64,000 nt of DNA, taken from Palleronia rufa. Lineage in GTDB: Bacteria > Pseudomonadota > Alphaproteobacteria > Rhodobacterales > Rhodobacteraceae. Shown here piece by piece: positions 27,571-36,424 of this stretch. Under the pieces are notes generated by a model. The model saw nothing but the letters and a program-made list of their open reading frames with translations, did no database searches and was not told the origin of the DNA. A program made the position numbers and the translations under genes. The stretch's first letter is position 1; every line of letters begins with the position of its first letter. The DNA lies in the NCBI RefSeq assembly GCF_000743715.1, contig NZ_JQEY01000001.1:307406-371405 (forward strand). Direction: 5' to 3'.

Positions 27571-28992
27571 ATGCCAGACGCCCCCTTCCGCCCGCTCGAG
27601 ACCCGCATCGACGAGGCAGCCGCGCTGAAAGCCCTGCGACGGGCCACGGACGGGGCCGAGGATGGCGAGGTCTTTTTCGAGCGGCGCCGGTCCGAAGGGA
27701 TCGTGTTCGACGACGGCCGGGTGCGCAGCGCCTCTTACGACGCGACCGAGGGGTTCGGCCTGCGCGCCGTCCGCGGAGAAGTGTCGGGCTACGCCCATTC
27801 CACCGAACTGTCGGCCGCCGCGCTGATGCGCGCCGCCGACACCGCCCGCCTGGCGGTGGGCGACGGCGGCGGCACGCTGGCGGAGGCGCCGGCGGCCACC
27901 AACCGCCACCTCTACACCGACGCGGACCCGATGTCCGACGCGCCCTTCGCCGCCAAGCTCGACACCGTGCGCGAGATCGACGCCTTCGCCCGCGATCTGG
28001 ACCCCCGCGTGGTGCAGGTCACCGCGTCGCTGGCCGCGTCGATCCAGGAGGTCGAGATCCTGCGCCCCGACGGGCGCATCTTCCGCGACATCCGCCCGAT
28101 GACCCGGCTCAACGTCAGCGTCATCGTCGAAGAGAGCGGCCGCCGCGAGCAGGGATCGTCGGGCGGCGGCGGGCGCACCCGGCTCCTGCCGCTGATGGCG
28201 CGCGACCACTGGCAGGGCGTCACCCGCGAGGCGCTGCGCATCGCGCTGGTGAACCTGCGGGCCGAGGCCGCCCCGGCCGGTGTCATGGACGTGGCGCTGG
28301 GCCCGGGCTGGCCCGGCATCCTGCTGCACGAGGCCATCGGCCACGGGCTGGAGGGCGATTTCAACCGCAAGAGGTCCTCGGCCTTCGCCGGGCTGATGGG
28401 ACAGCGCATCGCGGCCCCCGGCGTCACCGTGCTGGACGACGGCACCCTGCCCGACCGGCGCGGGTCGATCACCTTCGACGACGAGGGCACGCCGTCGGCG
28501 CGCAACACGCTGATCGAGGACGGGGTGCTGGTGGGCTACATGCAGGACCGCCAGAACGCGCGGCTGATGGGGGTGGAGGCCACCGGCAACGGCCGGCGCC
28601 AGAGCTACGCCCACCCGCCGATGCCGCGGATGACCAACACCTACATGCTGGCGGGACCCGAGGATCCGGCCAGCATCGTCGCGGGGGTCGAGAACGGCAT
28701 CTACGCGGTGGGCTTCGGCGGCGGGCAGGTGGACATCACCAACGGCAAGTTCGTGTTCTCCTGTACGGAAGCGTACCGGGTGCGGAACGGGGTACTCGGC
28801 GCGCCGGTCAAGGGGGCCACGCTGATCGGCGACGGGGCGACCGCGCTGGGCCGGATCCGCGCCATCGGCACCGACATGGCGCTGGACCCGGGCATCGGCA
28901 ACTGCGGCAAGGCGGGCCAGTGGGTGCCGGTGGGCGTGGGCCAGCCGACGCTGCTGATCGGCGGGCTGACGGTGGGCGGATCGGCGGCATAG
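27571..28992 (+). CDS. tldD: Metalloprotease TldD
   Basis: TldD forms a protease with TldE/PmbA that trims peptides such as modified bacteriocin precursors and is involved in CcdA turnover in enterobacteria. The 473-residue product has the metal motif HEAIGHGLEGDFN and the C-terminal block IGNCGKAGQWVPVGVG. The frame is open further upstream; ATG at 27571 (MPDAPFRPLETR) behind CGGAG is taken as the start. No pmbA partner is present in the window. It is transcribed divergently from ctaC. Confidence 0.94.
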   Translation: MPDAPFRPLETRIDEAAALKALRRATDGAEDGEVFFERRRSEGIVFDDGRVRSASYDATEGFGLRAVRGEVSGYAHSTELSAAALMRAADTARLAVGDGGGTLAEAPAATNRHLYTDADPMSDAPFAAKLDTVREIDAFARDLDPRVVQVTASLAASIQEVEILRPDGRIFRDIRPMTRLNVSVIVEESGRREQGSSGGGGRTRLLPLMARDHWQGVTREALRIALVNLRAEAAPAGVMDVALGPGWPGILLHEAIGHGLEGDFNRKRSSAFAGLMGQRIAAPGVTVLDDGTLPDRRGSITFDDEGTPSARNTLIEDGVLVGYMQDRQNARLMGVEATGNGRRQSYAHPPMPRMTNTYMLAGPEDPASIVAGVENGIYAVGFGGGQVDITNGKFVFSCTEAYRVRNGVLGAPVKGATLIGDGATALGRIRAIGTDMALDPGIGNCGKAGQWVPVGVGQPTLLIGGLTVGGSAA

Positions 28993-29041
28993 GCCGCGGC
29001 GGGCCGCCCCGCGCGGGGCGGGCGGTCCGGACCGAGGCCCG

Positions 29042-29076
29042 CCCGCGGCCGGCCGCGGGGGGGGGGGGGGGGGGGG
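29042..29076. repeat. 18-bp palindrome running into a 20-G homopolymer
   Basis: CCCGCGGCCGGCCGCGGG at 29042-29059 is a perfect palindrome, and its last Gs merge into an uninterrupted run of 20 G (29057-29076). It lies in the 224-base gap between tldD and dprA, after another GC hairpin at about 29007-29030. Runs this long are very rare, slip easily during replication and can fold as G-quadruplexes. The exact length may be a sequencing or assembly estimate. Confidence 0.9.
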
Positions 29077-29216
29077 TGAGTCGCCGCGCGGGGCCGCGCC
29101 CATCGCGGGCGCGCGCCGCAGCACGATGCGGAATGGGGCGGTTTATCAAAGGGTAAGCTTAACCGCGCGAAAACCATGGCGCACGTTAACGCAAAATTCA
29201 CAGTCCCGGTGGCAAT

Positions 29217-30416
29217 GTGATCGTGCAAGAGACGGAGACGGGACGACACGTGAAGCCAGGATCTTCCGATTCCCCCCTCACCCCACACCCCACTTCGGAC
29301 GATTGGCTGGACCGGCTTCGTCTCTTGCGCTCACGCCGCGTCGGACCGGCGACCTTCCACAGACTTCTGGCAGAATACGGCACCGCGGGCGCCGCCCTGG
29401 CGGCCCTGCCGGGCATCGCGCGCGACGCCGGAAGCCGCGACTACCGCGTCTGCTCGCGCGACGACGCCCGCGACGAATTCGCCCGCGCCCGCCGCGCCGG
29501 TGCGGCCCCGCTGGCCCACGGCACGCAGGACTACCCGCCCTGGCTGGCAGAGATGCCGGACCCGCCGCCGCTGTTGTGGGTGGTGGGCGATCCGGCCGTG
29601 CTGCGCCGCCCGGCCATCGCCATGGTCGGGGCGCGCAACGCGTCGTCGCTGGGGCTGCGCATGGCGCGCGGCATGGCCCGCGGGCTGGCGGGGGCCGGGC
29701 GGGTGATCGTGTCGGGCCTGGCGCGCGGGATCGACACCGCCTGCCACGACGCGGCCCTGGCCGGCGGCACCGTCGCCGTCATGGCCGGCGGGGTCGATGT
29801 CATCTACCCGACAGAGAACGAGGGGCTGGCCCGGCGGATCGCCGAAACCGGCTGCCTGGTCAGCGACCAGCCCATGGGGATGCGCCCGCAGGCGCGGCAT
29901 TTTCCGCGCCGCAACCGGCTGATCGCGGGGCTGTGCCCGGCCCTCGTCGTGGTCGAGGCGGCGGCGAAGTCGGGCTCTCTCATCACCGCGCGGGAGGCGC
30001 TGGACCTGGGCCGCGACGTCCTGGCCGTACCCGGCCACCCGTTCGACCCGCGCGCCTCCGGCGGCAACATGCTGATCCGCGACGGCGCGATCCTGGTGCG
30101 CGGCGCCGCCGACGTGCTGGACGCCGTCCCCGCAGGGCCGGAGGGGGCGGACCGGGCAATCTGTCCCGCACCCTCCGTGGCCCCGTCCGCAGCCCCGTCC
30201 GCAACCCCCGGGGGGGCCTTGGGCCTGGCGGAGACGGCGCAGGTCCACCGCATGATCCTGGACCGGCTGTCGCCCGCGCCGACGCCCCAGGACGCGCTGT
30301 TTCACGACATGGGGCTGCCGGCATCGGCGATCTCTCCGGCGCTGACCCGGCTGGAGCTCGACGGGCTGGTGGCGCGGGATCCGGGCGGGTTCCTGCGGCT
30401 GTCCGGTGCGGGCTGA
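29217..30416 (+). CDS. dprA: DNA-processing protein DprA
   Basis: DprA loads RecA on incoming single-stranded DNA during natural transformation. The 399 residues include an N-terminal helical/SAM-like part (RSRRVGPATFHRLLAEYG), the Rossmann-like core with VGARNASSLGLRMARG, VIVSGLARGIDTACH and PRRNRLIAGL, and a C-terminal winged-helix domain after an Ala/Pro linker (from AQVHRMILDRL). The start is unclear: GTG codons at 29217, 29223 and 29250 are all possible, and the last gives a length more usual for the family. It sits directly after the poly-G tract and before topA, the usual dprA-topA order. Confidence 0.93.
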   Translation: MIVQETETGRHVKPGSSDSPLTPHPTSDDWLDRLRLLRSRRVGPATFHRLLAEYGTAGAALAALPGIARDAGSRDYRVCSRDDARDEFARARRAGAAPLAHGTQDYPPWLAEMPDPPPLLWVVGDPAVLRRPAIAMVGARNASSLGLRMARGMARGLAGAGRVIVSGLARGIDTACHDAALAGGTVAVMAGGVDVIYPTENEGLARRIAETGCLVSDQPMGMRPQARHFPRRNRLIAGLCPALVVVEAAAKSGSLITAREALDLGRDVLAVPGHPFDPRASGGNMLIRDGAILVRGAADVLDAVPAGPEGADRAICPAPSVAPSAAPSATPGGALGLAETAQVHRMILDRLSPAPTPQDALFHDMGLPASAISPALTRLELDGLVARDPGGFLRLSGAG

Positions 30417-30506
30417 AACCCGGTTCCGCCGCCGGACCCGATTGACAACACCTGCCCCGCTCCCACATCTAGCCCCGCCTGCGACACGCAGCCCGAAGGG
30501 AGTCCC

Positions 30507-33188
30507 ATGCCGGTCGTCGTCGTCGAATCGCCTGCCAAGGCCAAGACAATCAACAAGTATCTGGGACCCGGCTATACGGTCCTTGCCTCTTACGGGCACG
30601 TCCGGGACCTGCCGCCCAAGAACGGCTCTGTCGATCCGGAGAACGACTTCCACATGGAATGGGAGGTCGGCAGCGACTCCAAGAAGCACGTCAAGGCCAT
30701 CGCCGACGCGCTGAAGGCCGACGGCGAGCTGATCCTCGCCACCGACCCCGACCGCGAGGGCGAGGCGATCTCATGGCACCTCCAGGAGACGCTGCGCAAC
30801 CGCAGGATCCTCAAGGCCGATACGCCGGTCAGCCGGGTGGTGTTCAACGCGATCACCAAATCGGCCGTGACCGAGGCGATGAAGAACCCGCGCCAGGTCG
30901 ACGCGCCGCTGGTCGAGGCGTATCTCGCCCGCCGCGCGCTGGACTATCTGGTGGGGTTCAACCTGTCGCCGGTGCTGTGGCGCAAGCTGCCGGGCGCGAA
31001 ATCCGCCGGCCGCGTCCAGTCCGTCTGCCTGCGCCTGATCGTCGAACGCGAGATGGAGATCGAGGCGTTCCGCCCGCGCGAGTACTGGTCGATCCGCGCC
31101 CGCCTGCTGACCCCCCGCGGACAGGAGTTCGAGGCCCGGCTGACCACGCTGGCGGGCCGCAAGCTCGACCGGTTCGACCTGGCCGACGCCACCCAGGCCG
31201 AAATGGCGCTGAGCGCCGTGGCCACCCGCAAGCTCGGCGTCCAGAGCGTCGAGGCCAAGCCGGGCAGCCGCAACCCGTCGCCGCCGTTCATGACCTCGAC
31301 CCTGCAGCAGGAGGCCAGCCGCAAGTTCGGCATGGGCGCGCGCCAGACCATGTCCGCCGCCCAGCGACTCTACGAGGCCGGGCACATCACCTACATGCGC
31401 ACCGACGGCATCGACATGGCCCCCGAGGCCGTCGCGGGCGCGCGGGCCGCGATCAAGGACCGCTACGGCGCCGAATACGTTCCCGGAAGCGCGCGGATCT
31501 ACAAGAACAAGGCCAAGAACGCGCAGGAGGCGCATGAGTGCATCCGCCCCACGGAGATGGCCGCCGATACCGAGAGCCTGGGCATCAGGGACGCCGACCA
31601 GCGCAAGCTCTACGACCTGATCTGGAAGCGCACGCTGGCCAGCCAGATGGAGGCCGCGCGGCTGGAACGCACCACGGTCGAGATCGCCGATGCGGGCGGC
31701 AACGTGGGCCTGCGCGCCACGGGACAGGTGATCCTGTTCGACGGGTTCCTCAAGGTCTACGAGGAAGGGCGCGACGAGCCGGCGGCGGATGAGGACGACA
31801 ACCGCCTGCCGCAGATCGCGCGCGGCGACGCCACGGCGTTCTCCGACGGCGCGCTGAAGGACGACCACGCCCGCGCGGAGACCGCGCAGATCAGCGACAA
31901 CGGCGCGGTCCTGGCGCTCCAGCACCACACCCAGCCGCCGCCCCGCTACACCGAGGCGACGCTGGTCAAGCGGATGGAGGAACTGGGCATCGGGCGGCCG
32001 TCCACCTATGCCTCGATCGTCACGACGATCCAGGACCGCGGCTACGTGCGCAAGGACAAGAACCGGCTGATCCCGGAGGACAAGGGTCGGCTGGTGACGG
32101 CGTTCCTGGAGAACTACTTCCGCCGCTACGTGGAATACGACTTCACCGCCGATCTGGAGGACAGCCTCGACCATGTGTCCGCCGGAGACGAGGACTGGAA
32201 GAAGCTGCTGGCGCGGTTCTGGCGCGATTTCTCCGCCGCGATCGCGGAGACGTCGGACCTGCGGATCACCGAGGTGCTGGAAAAGATCAACGAGGTGCTG
32301 GAGCCGCATCTGTTCCCGCCCACCCCCGACGGGACGGACCCGCGGCTGTGCCCGAACTGCGGCGCGGGGCGGCTCTCCATGCGCACGGCGCGGTCCGGGG
32401 GCGCCTTCATCGGCTGCTCCAACTACCCCGAATGCAAGTACACGCGGCCCTTCGGCCCGCCGGACCCGGAGGCAGAGGCCAGCGCGATCCCGCCGGAGGG
32501 CAAGCTGCTGGGCGAGGACCAGGGCGACAAGATCTGGATCCACAAGGGCCGGTTCGGACCCTATGTCCAGCGCGGCGAGGTGACCGAGGACGACAAGAAG
32601 CCGCCCCGCCAGTCCGTCCCCAAGGAATGGCCGCCCGAGGATCTGACGCTGGAGCAGGCGGTGCGGCTGCTGGCGCTCCCGCGCGAGGTCGGCCCCCACC
32701 CGGAGGACGGCGTGCCCGTCTGGGCCAATATCGGGCGGTACGGGCCGTACCTGAAACACGCCGAAAGCACGTCCCACAAGGGCGGCACCAACGCCAATCT
32801 GGAAGGGCTGGAGGACGTCTGGACCGTGGGCATGAACCGCGCGGTGCAGCTTCTGGCCGAAAAGGCCGCGTCCCGCGGGGGGCGCGGCGCCGCGGCCAAG
32901 CCGCTGCGCGAACTGGGGGAGCACCCCGCGGCCGGGGGGCCGGTGAACGTGATGAAGGGCAAGTACGGGCCTTACGTGAAATGGGAGAAGATCAACGCCA
33001 CGATTCCGGACACGATCGAGCCCGAGAGCCTGAGCATGGACCAGGCGGTGCAGCTTCTGGACGAGCGTGCGGAAAAGGCCGGCAAGAAGAAGCCCGCCGC
33101 CAAGAAGCCCGCCAAGAAAAAGACCGCGCCGAAAAAGAAAGCCGCGCCGAAAAAGACGCCGGCCGCCACGGGCAAGAAGACCGCCTGA
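30507..33188 (+). CDS. topA: DNA topoisomerase I
   Basis: Type IA topoisomerase that relaxes negative supercoils. The 893 residues contain the Toprim domain (VVVESPAKAKTINKYL, ATDPDREGEA), the catalytic tyrosine in ITYMRTDGID, and one recognisable C4 zinc finger (CPNCGAGRLSM... GCSNYPECKY). These are followed by three or four topoisomerase-C repeats (GRFGPYVQ, GRYGPYLK, GKYGPYVK), as is common in Alphaproteobacteria. The last 40 residues are a Lys/Ala/Pro tail. ATG at 30507 has GAAGGGAG upstream. Confidence 0.97.
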   Translation: MPVVVVESPAKAKTINKYLGPGYTVLASYGHVRDLPPKNGSVDPENDFHMEWEVGSDSKKHVKAIADALKADGELILATDPDREGEAISWHLQETLRNRRILKADTPVSRVVFNAITKSAVTEAMKNPRQVDAPLVEAYLARRALDYLVGFNLSPVLWRKLPGAKSAGRVQSVCLRLIVEREMEIEAFRPREYWSIRARLLTPRGQEFEARLTTLAGRKLDRFDLADATQAEMALSAVATRKLGVQSVEAKPGSRNPSPPFMTSTLQQEASRKFGMGARQTMSAAQRLYEAGHITYMRTDGIDMAPEAVAGARAAIKDRYGAEYVPGSARIYKNKAKNAQEAHECIRPTEMAADTESLGIRDADQRKLYDLIWKRTLASQMEAARLERTTVEIADAGGNVGLRATGQVILFDGFLKVYEEGRDEPAADEDDNRLPQIARGDATAFSDGALKDDHARAETAQISDNGAVLALQHHTQPPPRYTEATLVKRMEELGIGRPSTYASIVTTIQDRGYVRKDKNRLIPEDKGRLVTAFLENYFRRYVEYDFTADLEDSLDHVSAGDEDWKKLLARFWRDFSAAIAETSDLRITEVLEKINEVLEPHLFPPTPDGTDPRLCPNCGAGRLSMRTARSGGAFIGCSNYPECKYTRPFGPPDPEAEASAIPPEGKLLGEDQGDKIWIHKGRFGPYVQRGEVTEDDKKPPRQSVPKEWPPEDLTLEQAVRLLALPREVGPHPEDGVPVWANIGRYGPYLKHAESTSHKGGTNANLEGLEDVWTVGMNRAVQLLAEKAASRGGRGAAAKPLRELGEHPAAGGPVNVMKGKYGPYVKWEKINATIPDTIEPESLSMDQAVQLLDERAEKAGKKKPAAKKPAKKKTAPKKKAAPKKTPAATGKKTA

Positions 33189-33313
33189 CGGGGCGGCCGG
33201 CGCCGGCCCGTTACGGCGGCGGCTCCGGCCGCAGCGCCGATACCGCTCGCACGCGTTGACTGTCACGCCGACCGCGCCGATACATGCCTCATCTGACGAA
33301 AAGAGGCCGGTCC

Positions 33314-34033
33314 ATGCAGAAGATCCACGACACAGCGGAGGCCGCGCTCGACGGGCTCTTGCGCGACGACATGCTCATCGCCGCGGGCGGGTTCGGGCTG
33401 TGCGGCATCCCCGAGCTTTTGCTCGACGCGATCCGCAAGAGCGGCGTCAGGGACCTGACCTTCGCCTCCAACAACGCCGGCGTGGACGATTTCGGCATCG
33501 GCATCCTGCTGGCCAGCAAGCAGGTCAAGAAGATGATGTCGTCCTATGTGGGCGAGAACGCGGAGTTCATGCGGCAGTTTCTGGACGGCGAGCTGGAGGT
33601 CGAGTTCAACCCGCAGGGCACCCTGGCCGAACGGATGCGTGCGGGGGGCGCCGGCATCCCCGGCTTCTATACCAAGACCGGCGTCGGCACGCAGATCGCG
33701 GAAGGCAAGGAACACAAGGAGTTCGAGGGGCCCGACGGCAGCACCGAGACCTACATCCTGGAACGCGGCATCTTCGCGGATCTGGCCATCGTCAAGGCGT
33801 GGAAGGCCGACGACACCGGCAACCTGGTGTTCCGCAAGACCGCGCGCAACTTCAACGTGCCCGCGGCCATGTGCGGCAAGGTCTGCGTCGCCGAGGTCGA
33901 GGAGATCGTGCCCCGCGGCAGCCTCGATCCGGACACCATCCACCTGCCCGGCGTCTACGTGCACCGGCTGGTGCAGGGCGACCACGAGAAGCGCATCGAG
34001 CAGCGCACGACCCGCAAGAAGGAGGCGGCGTGA
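33314..34033 (+). CDS. scoA: 3-oxoacid CoA-transferase subunit A
   Basis: Alpha subunit of a succinyl-CoA:3-ketoacid or acetate-type CoA transferase that activates acetoacetate. The 239-residue product has the glycine-rich [16 protein letters not shown] motif and [23 protein letters not shown] at 33314 (MQKIHD) with AGAGG in front is the start; the frame is open ten codons upstream. The stop shares one base with the following small ORF. Together with scoB and phaA in this genome it links ketone bodies with acetoacetyl-CoA. Confidence 0.94.
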   Translation: MQKIHDTAEAALDGLLRDDMLIAAGGFGLCGIPELLLDAIRKSGVRDLTFASNNAGVDDFGIGILLASKQVKKMMSSYVGENAEFMRQFLDGELEVEFNPQGTLAERMRAGGAGIPGFYTKTGVGTQIAEGKEHKEFEGPDGSTETYILERGIFADLAIVKAWKADDTGNLVFRKTARNFNVPAAMCGKVCVAEVEEIVPRGSLDPDTIHLPGVYVHRLVQGDHEKRIEQRTTRKKEAA

Positions 34034-34224
34034 TGAGTGCGTCGAACGATCCGGACAAAGCGCTCTTGAGATCCGGTTCGGACCTCGCCACGCAGTGCCT
34101 GGCGCGTGCGCAGGATATCGTCGAAAAACAGATGCCGAAAGCTTCAATGGACGCGAAAGCCGCGGCCGCATCCACTCTCGGCGCTTCGATCATGCAATTT
34201 GTCATCCACAACCGGGGATCGTGA
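34033..34224 (+). CDS. Small protein inserted between scoA and scoB
   Basis: A 63-residue frame starting on the last base of the scoA stop (TGATG). The product ([20 protein letters not shown]... ending VIHNRGS) is mostly helical with no membrane segment or recognised domain. Its base composition is less GC-rich than its neighbours. The overlap and in-operon position support translation, but no function can be given. Confidence 0.6.
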   Translation: MSASNDPDKALLRSGSDLATQCLARAQDIVEKQMPKASMDAKAAAASTLGASIMQFVIHNRGS

Positions 34225-34274
34225 TGCTCAGACGCCCGTCGAACGACAGCTTCAGAAAAGCGGAGACCGCCTGA
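34224..34274 (+). CDS. 16-codon coupling ORF before scoB
   Basis: MLRRPSNDSFRKAETA. It begins on the last base of the preceding small gene's stop (TGATG), and its own stop shares one base with the scoB ATG (TGATG). It probably serves to carry ribosomes across the gap to scoB rather than to make a functional peptide. Existence is inferred from the exact overlaps only. Confidence 0.4.
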   Translation: MLRRPSNDSFRKAETA

Positions 34275-34897
34275 TGCCCTGGACCCGCGAACAGATGGCC
34301 GAGCGCGCCGCCGCCGAGCTGGCGGACGGCTGGTATGTCAACCTCGGGATCGGGATTCCGACGCTGGTGGCCAACTATATCGGCGACAAGGACATCACGC
34401 TGCAGTCCGAGAACGGGATGCTGGGGATGGGCCCGTTCCCCTATGAGGGAGAGGAGGATCCCGACCTCATCAACGCCGGCAAGCAGACCATCACCGAACT
34501 GTCCCGCACCGCCTATTTCGACAGCGCCACCAGCTTCGGGATGATCCGCGGCGGCAAGATCGCCTGCGCGATCCTGGGCGCCATGGAGGTGGCCGAGAAC
34601 GGCGATCTGGCGAACTGGATGATCCCCGGCAAGCTGGTCAAGGGCATGGGCGGCGCGATGGACCTGGTCGCCGGGGTCAAGCGCGTGGTGGTGGTCATGG
34701 ACCACCAGAACAAGGCCGGTGAGTCGAAGCTGCTGAAGGAATGCACGCTGCCGCTGACGGGCGCGGGCGTGGTGGACCGGATCATCACCAACCTGGGCGT
34801 GCTGGACGTGGTCGAGGGGGGGCTCCGAATCGTCGAGACCGCCCCCGAGGTGTCCGAGGACGCGCTGCGCGCGGCGACAGAGGCGACCATCGTCTGA
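34274..34897 (+). CDS. scoB: 3-oxoacid CoA-transferase subunit B
   Basis: Beta subunit bearing the catalytic glutamate that forms the enzyme-CoA thioester, seen in SENGMLGMGP. The 207-residue protein has WYVNLGIGIPTLVANYI near the N terminus and the closing GAGVVDRIITNLGVLDV block. The start MPWTREQM is standard for the family. It is separated from scoA by two tiny coupled ORFs, unlike the usual direct neighbours. Confidence 0.95.
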   Translation: MPWTREQMAERAAAELADGWYVNLGIGIPTLVANYIGDKDITLQSENGMLGMGPFPYEGEEDPDLINAGKQTITELSRTAYFDSATSFGMIRGGKIACAILGAMEVAENGDLANWMIPGKLVKGMGGAMDLVAGVKRVVVVMDHQNKAGESKLLKECTLPLTGAGVVDRIITNLGVLDVVEGGLRIVETAPEVSEDALRAATEATIV

Positions 34898-35149
34898 GGC
34901 GCCCGCCTGCGCCCTTCGGGATCGCCGCGGCGGGGCGGCCGCGACCCGTCGCGCACACCGCGCCAACAGGCCGATCTTGCGGGGTTTTTCGGCCCGAAAT
35001 GGTCTGGCCGCCCGGCGTTCCGCAAGGTCCGGATTGACGATTCCCCGAAAGCGTCGCATCGCTGCCGCGATCTTGCCGGATTCCGGGGCGACAGGAACGC
35101 CGCGGGTCGTCCGAACGGTGTCTGACCCAGTCATTCAGGGAAAAGCGGA

Positions 35150-35344
35150 ATGCGTGCCGTCAACGAACCCAAGACGTGTGAGGACGACCGGCCCGGGGCG
35201 GTCACGGTCGATTGGGTGGTGATGACCGTTGCCGTTCTGGGCATCGGCATCGCCGTGCTGGCCTCCATCTCCACGGGGAGCCACGGGCGGTCGGCAAACG
35301 GGTCAGACTATCTGGTGGATACGGGCCGGACCGGCGCATTCTAG
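35150..35344 (+). CDS. Small Flp-pilin-like membrane protein
   Basis: A 64-residue protein with a polar N terminus, then GAVTVDWVVMTVAVLGIGIAV, a single hydrophobic helix starting with an acidic residue five positions after the glycine, as in class III (Flp/TadE-type) prepilins cleaved by a TadV-like peptidase. Similar small GAVTVDWV proteins occur in Rhodobacterales. There are no tad genes nearby, so export and assembly are uncertain. The ribosome site is AGGGAAAAGCGGA. Confidence 0.7.
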   Translation: MRAVNEPKTCEDDRPGAVTVDWVVMTVAVLGIGIAVLASISTGSHGRSANGSDYLVDTGRTGAF

Positions 35345-35357
35345 CGTCCGACGTGGG

Positions 35358-36344
35358 TCAGCCGCCGGCGACCTCCAGCACGATCTTTCCGATATGTTCG
35401 GAGGTCTCCATGCGTGCATGGGCCGCTGCCGCGTCGTCAAGGGGATAGGTTCGGTCCATGACCGGGCCGAGACGGCCCGCGGCGATCATCGGCCAGACCT
35501 CCGCCTCCAGCGCCCGGGCGATCCGGGCCTTGGCCGCGACGCTCTGGGGCCGCAGGGTCGATCCGGTCAGGGTCAGCCGCTTGACCATCACCTGCGCGAA
35601 GTTCAGTTCGGCCGTCGGGCCGCCCAGAAAGGCGATCATGACCAGCCGCCCGTCCGGCCTCAGCAGCTTGACGTTCCGCGCGATGTAGTCGCCGCCGACC
35701 ATGTCGAGCACCAGATCCGCGCCCCCCGCCTCCGACAGCACGGCTCCGAAATCCTCCTGCCGGTAGTTGATCGCGCGTTCGGCGCCCAGCCGTTCGCAGA
35801 CCGCGCATTTCTCGGCGCTTCCGGCGGTGGCGAAGACCCGCGCGCCGCGCGCCGCCGCAAGCTGGATCGCCGTCGTCCCGATCCCCGACGAGCCGCCGTG
35901 GATCAGGACGGTCTCACCGGCGTCCAGGCGCCCCCTCTCGAAGACGTTGGTCCAGACGGTGAAATAGGTCTCCGGCAGGGCCGCGGCCTCTTTCATGGAC
36001 AGCCCCTCGGGGACCGGCAGACAGTGCGCCGCGGGGGTGGCGGCGTATTCCGCGTAGCCGCCGCCGGGCAGCAGCGCGCAGACCCGGTCGCCCACGTCCA
36101 GATCCGCGCCCTGCCCCACGGCGACGACCTCACCCGAACATTCCAGCCCCGGCAGATCGGACGCATCGGGCGGCGGCGCATAGGCGCCGGCGCGCTGCAG
36201 CGCATCGGGCCGGTTCACGCCCGCATAGGCGATGCGGATCACCACCTCTCCGGCCGCGGGCCGGGGCACGTCGCGTTCCGCGCGGCGCAGAACCTCCGGG
36301 CCGCCGGGCTCTGAAATCTCGATCACGCGCATTCGGTCGGCCAT
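35358..36344 (-). CDS. NAD(P)H quinone oxidoreductase (MDR superfamily)
   Basis: Zinc-independent medium-chain dehydrogenase of the quinone oxidoreductase/PIG3 group, 328 residues. Visible are the N-terminal GroES-like domain (YAGVNRPDALQRAG, LPGLECSGEVVAVG), the Rossmann motif HGGSSGIGTTAIQLA and LDMVGGDYIARN. No structural zinc cysteines are present. The ATG at 36344 is preferred to a GTG two codons upstream because GGGGA is better spaced. The substrate in vivo is unknown; quinone detoxification is the family role. Confidence 0.9.
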   Translation of the reverse strand: MADRMRVIEISEPGGPEVLRRAERDVPRPAAGEVVIRIAYAGVNRPDALQRAGAYAPPPDASDLPGLECSGEVVAVGQGADLDVGDRVCALLPGGGYAEYAATPAAHCLPVPEGLSMKEAAALPETYFTVWTNVFERGRLDAGETVLIHGGSSGIGTTAIQLAAARGARVFATAGSAEKCAVCERLGAERAINYRQEDFGAVLSEAGGADLVLDMVGGDYIARNVKLLRPDGRLVMIAFLGGPTAELNFAQVMVKRLTLTGSTLRPQSVAAKARIARALEAEVWPMIAAGRLGPVMDRTYPLDDAAAAHARMETSEHIGKIVLEVAGG

Positions 36345-36424
36345 CGTCACTTTCCCCTGAACCGGACATCCCGCGTAAGGTAGAGGACAAGCCGCCCGGG
36401 ATGCACCACGAAATGCGCGCTTGG

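Noticed and set aside
30771-33266. Minus-strand open frame of 831 codons opposite topA
   Set aside because: Shadow of topA; no motifs.
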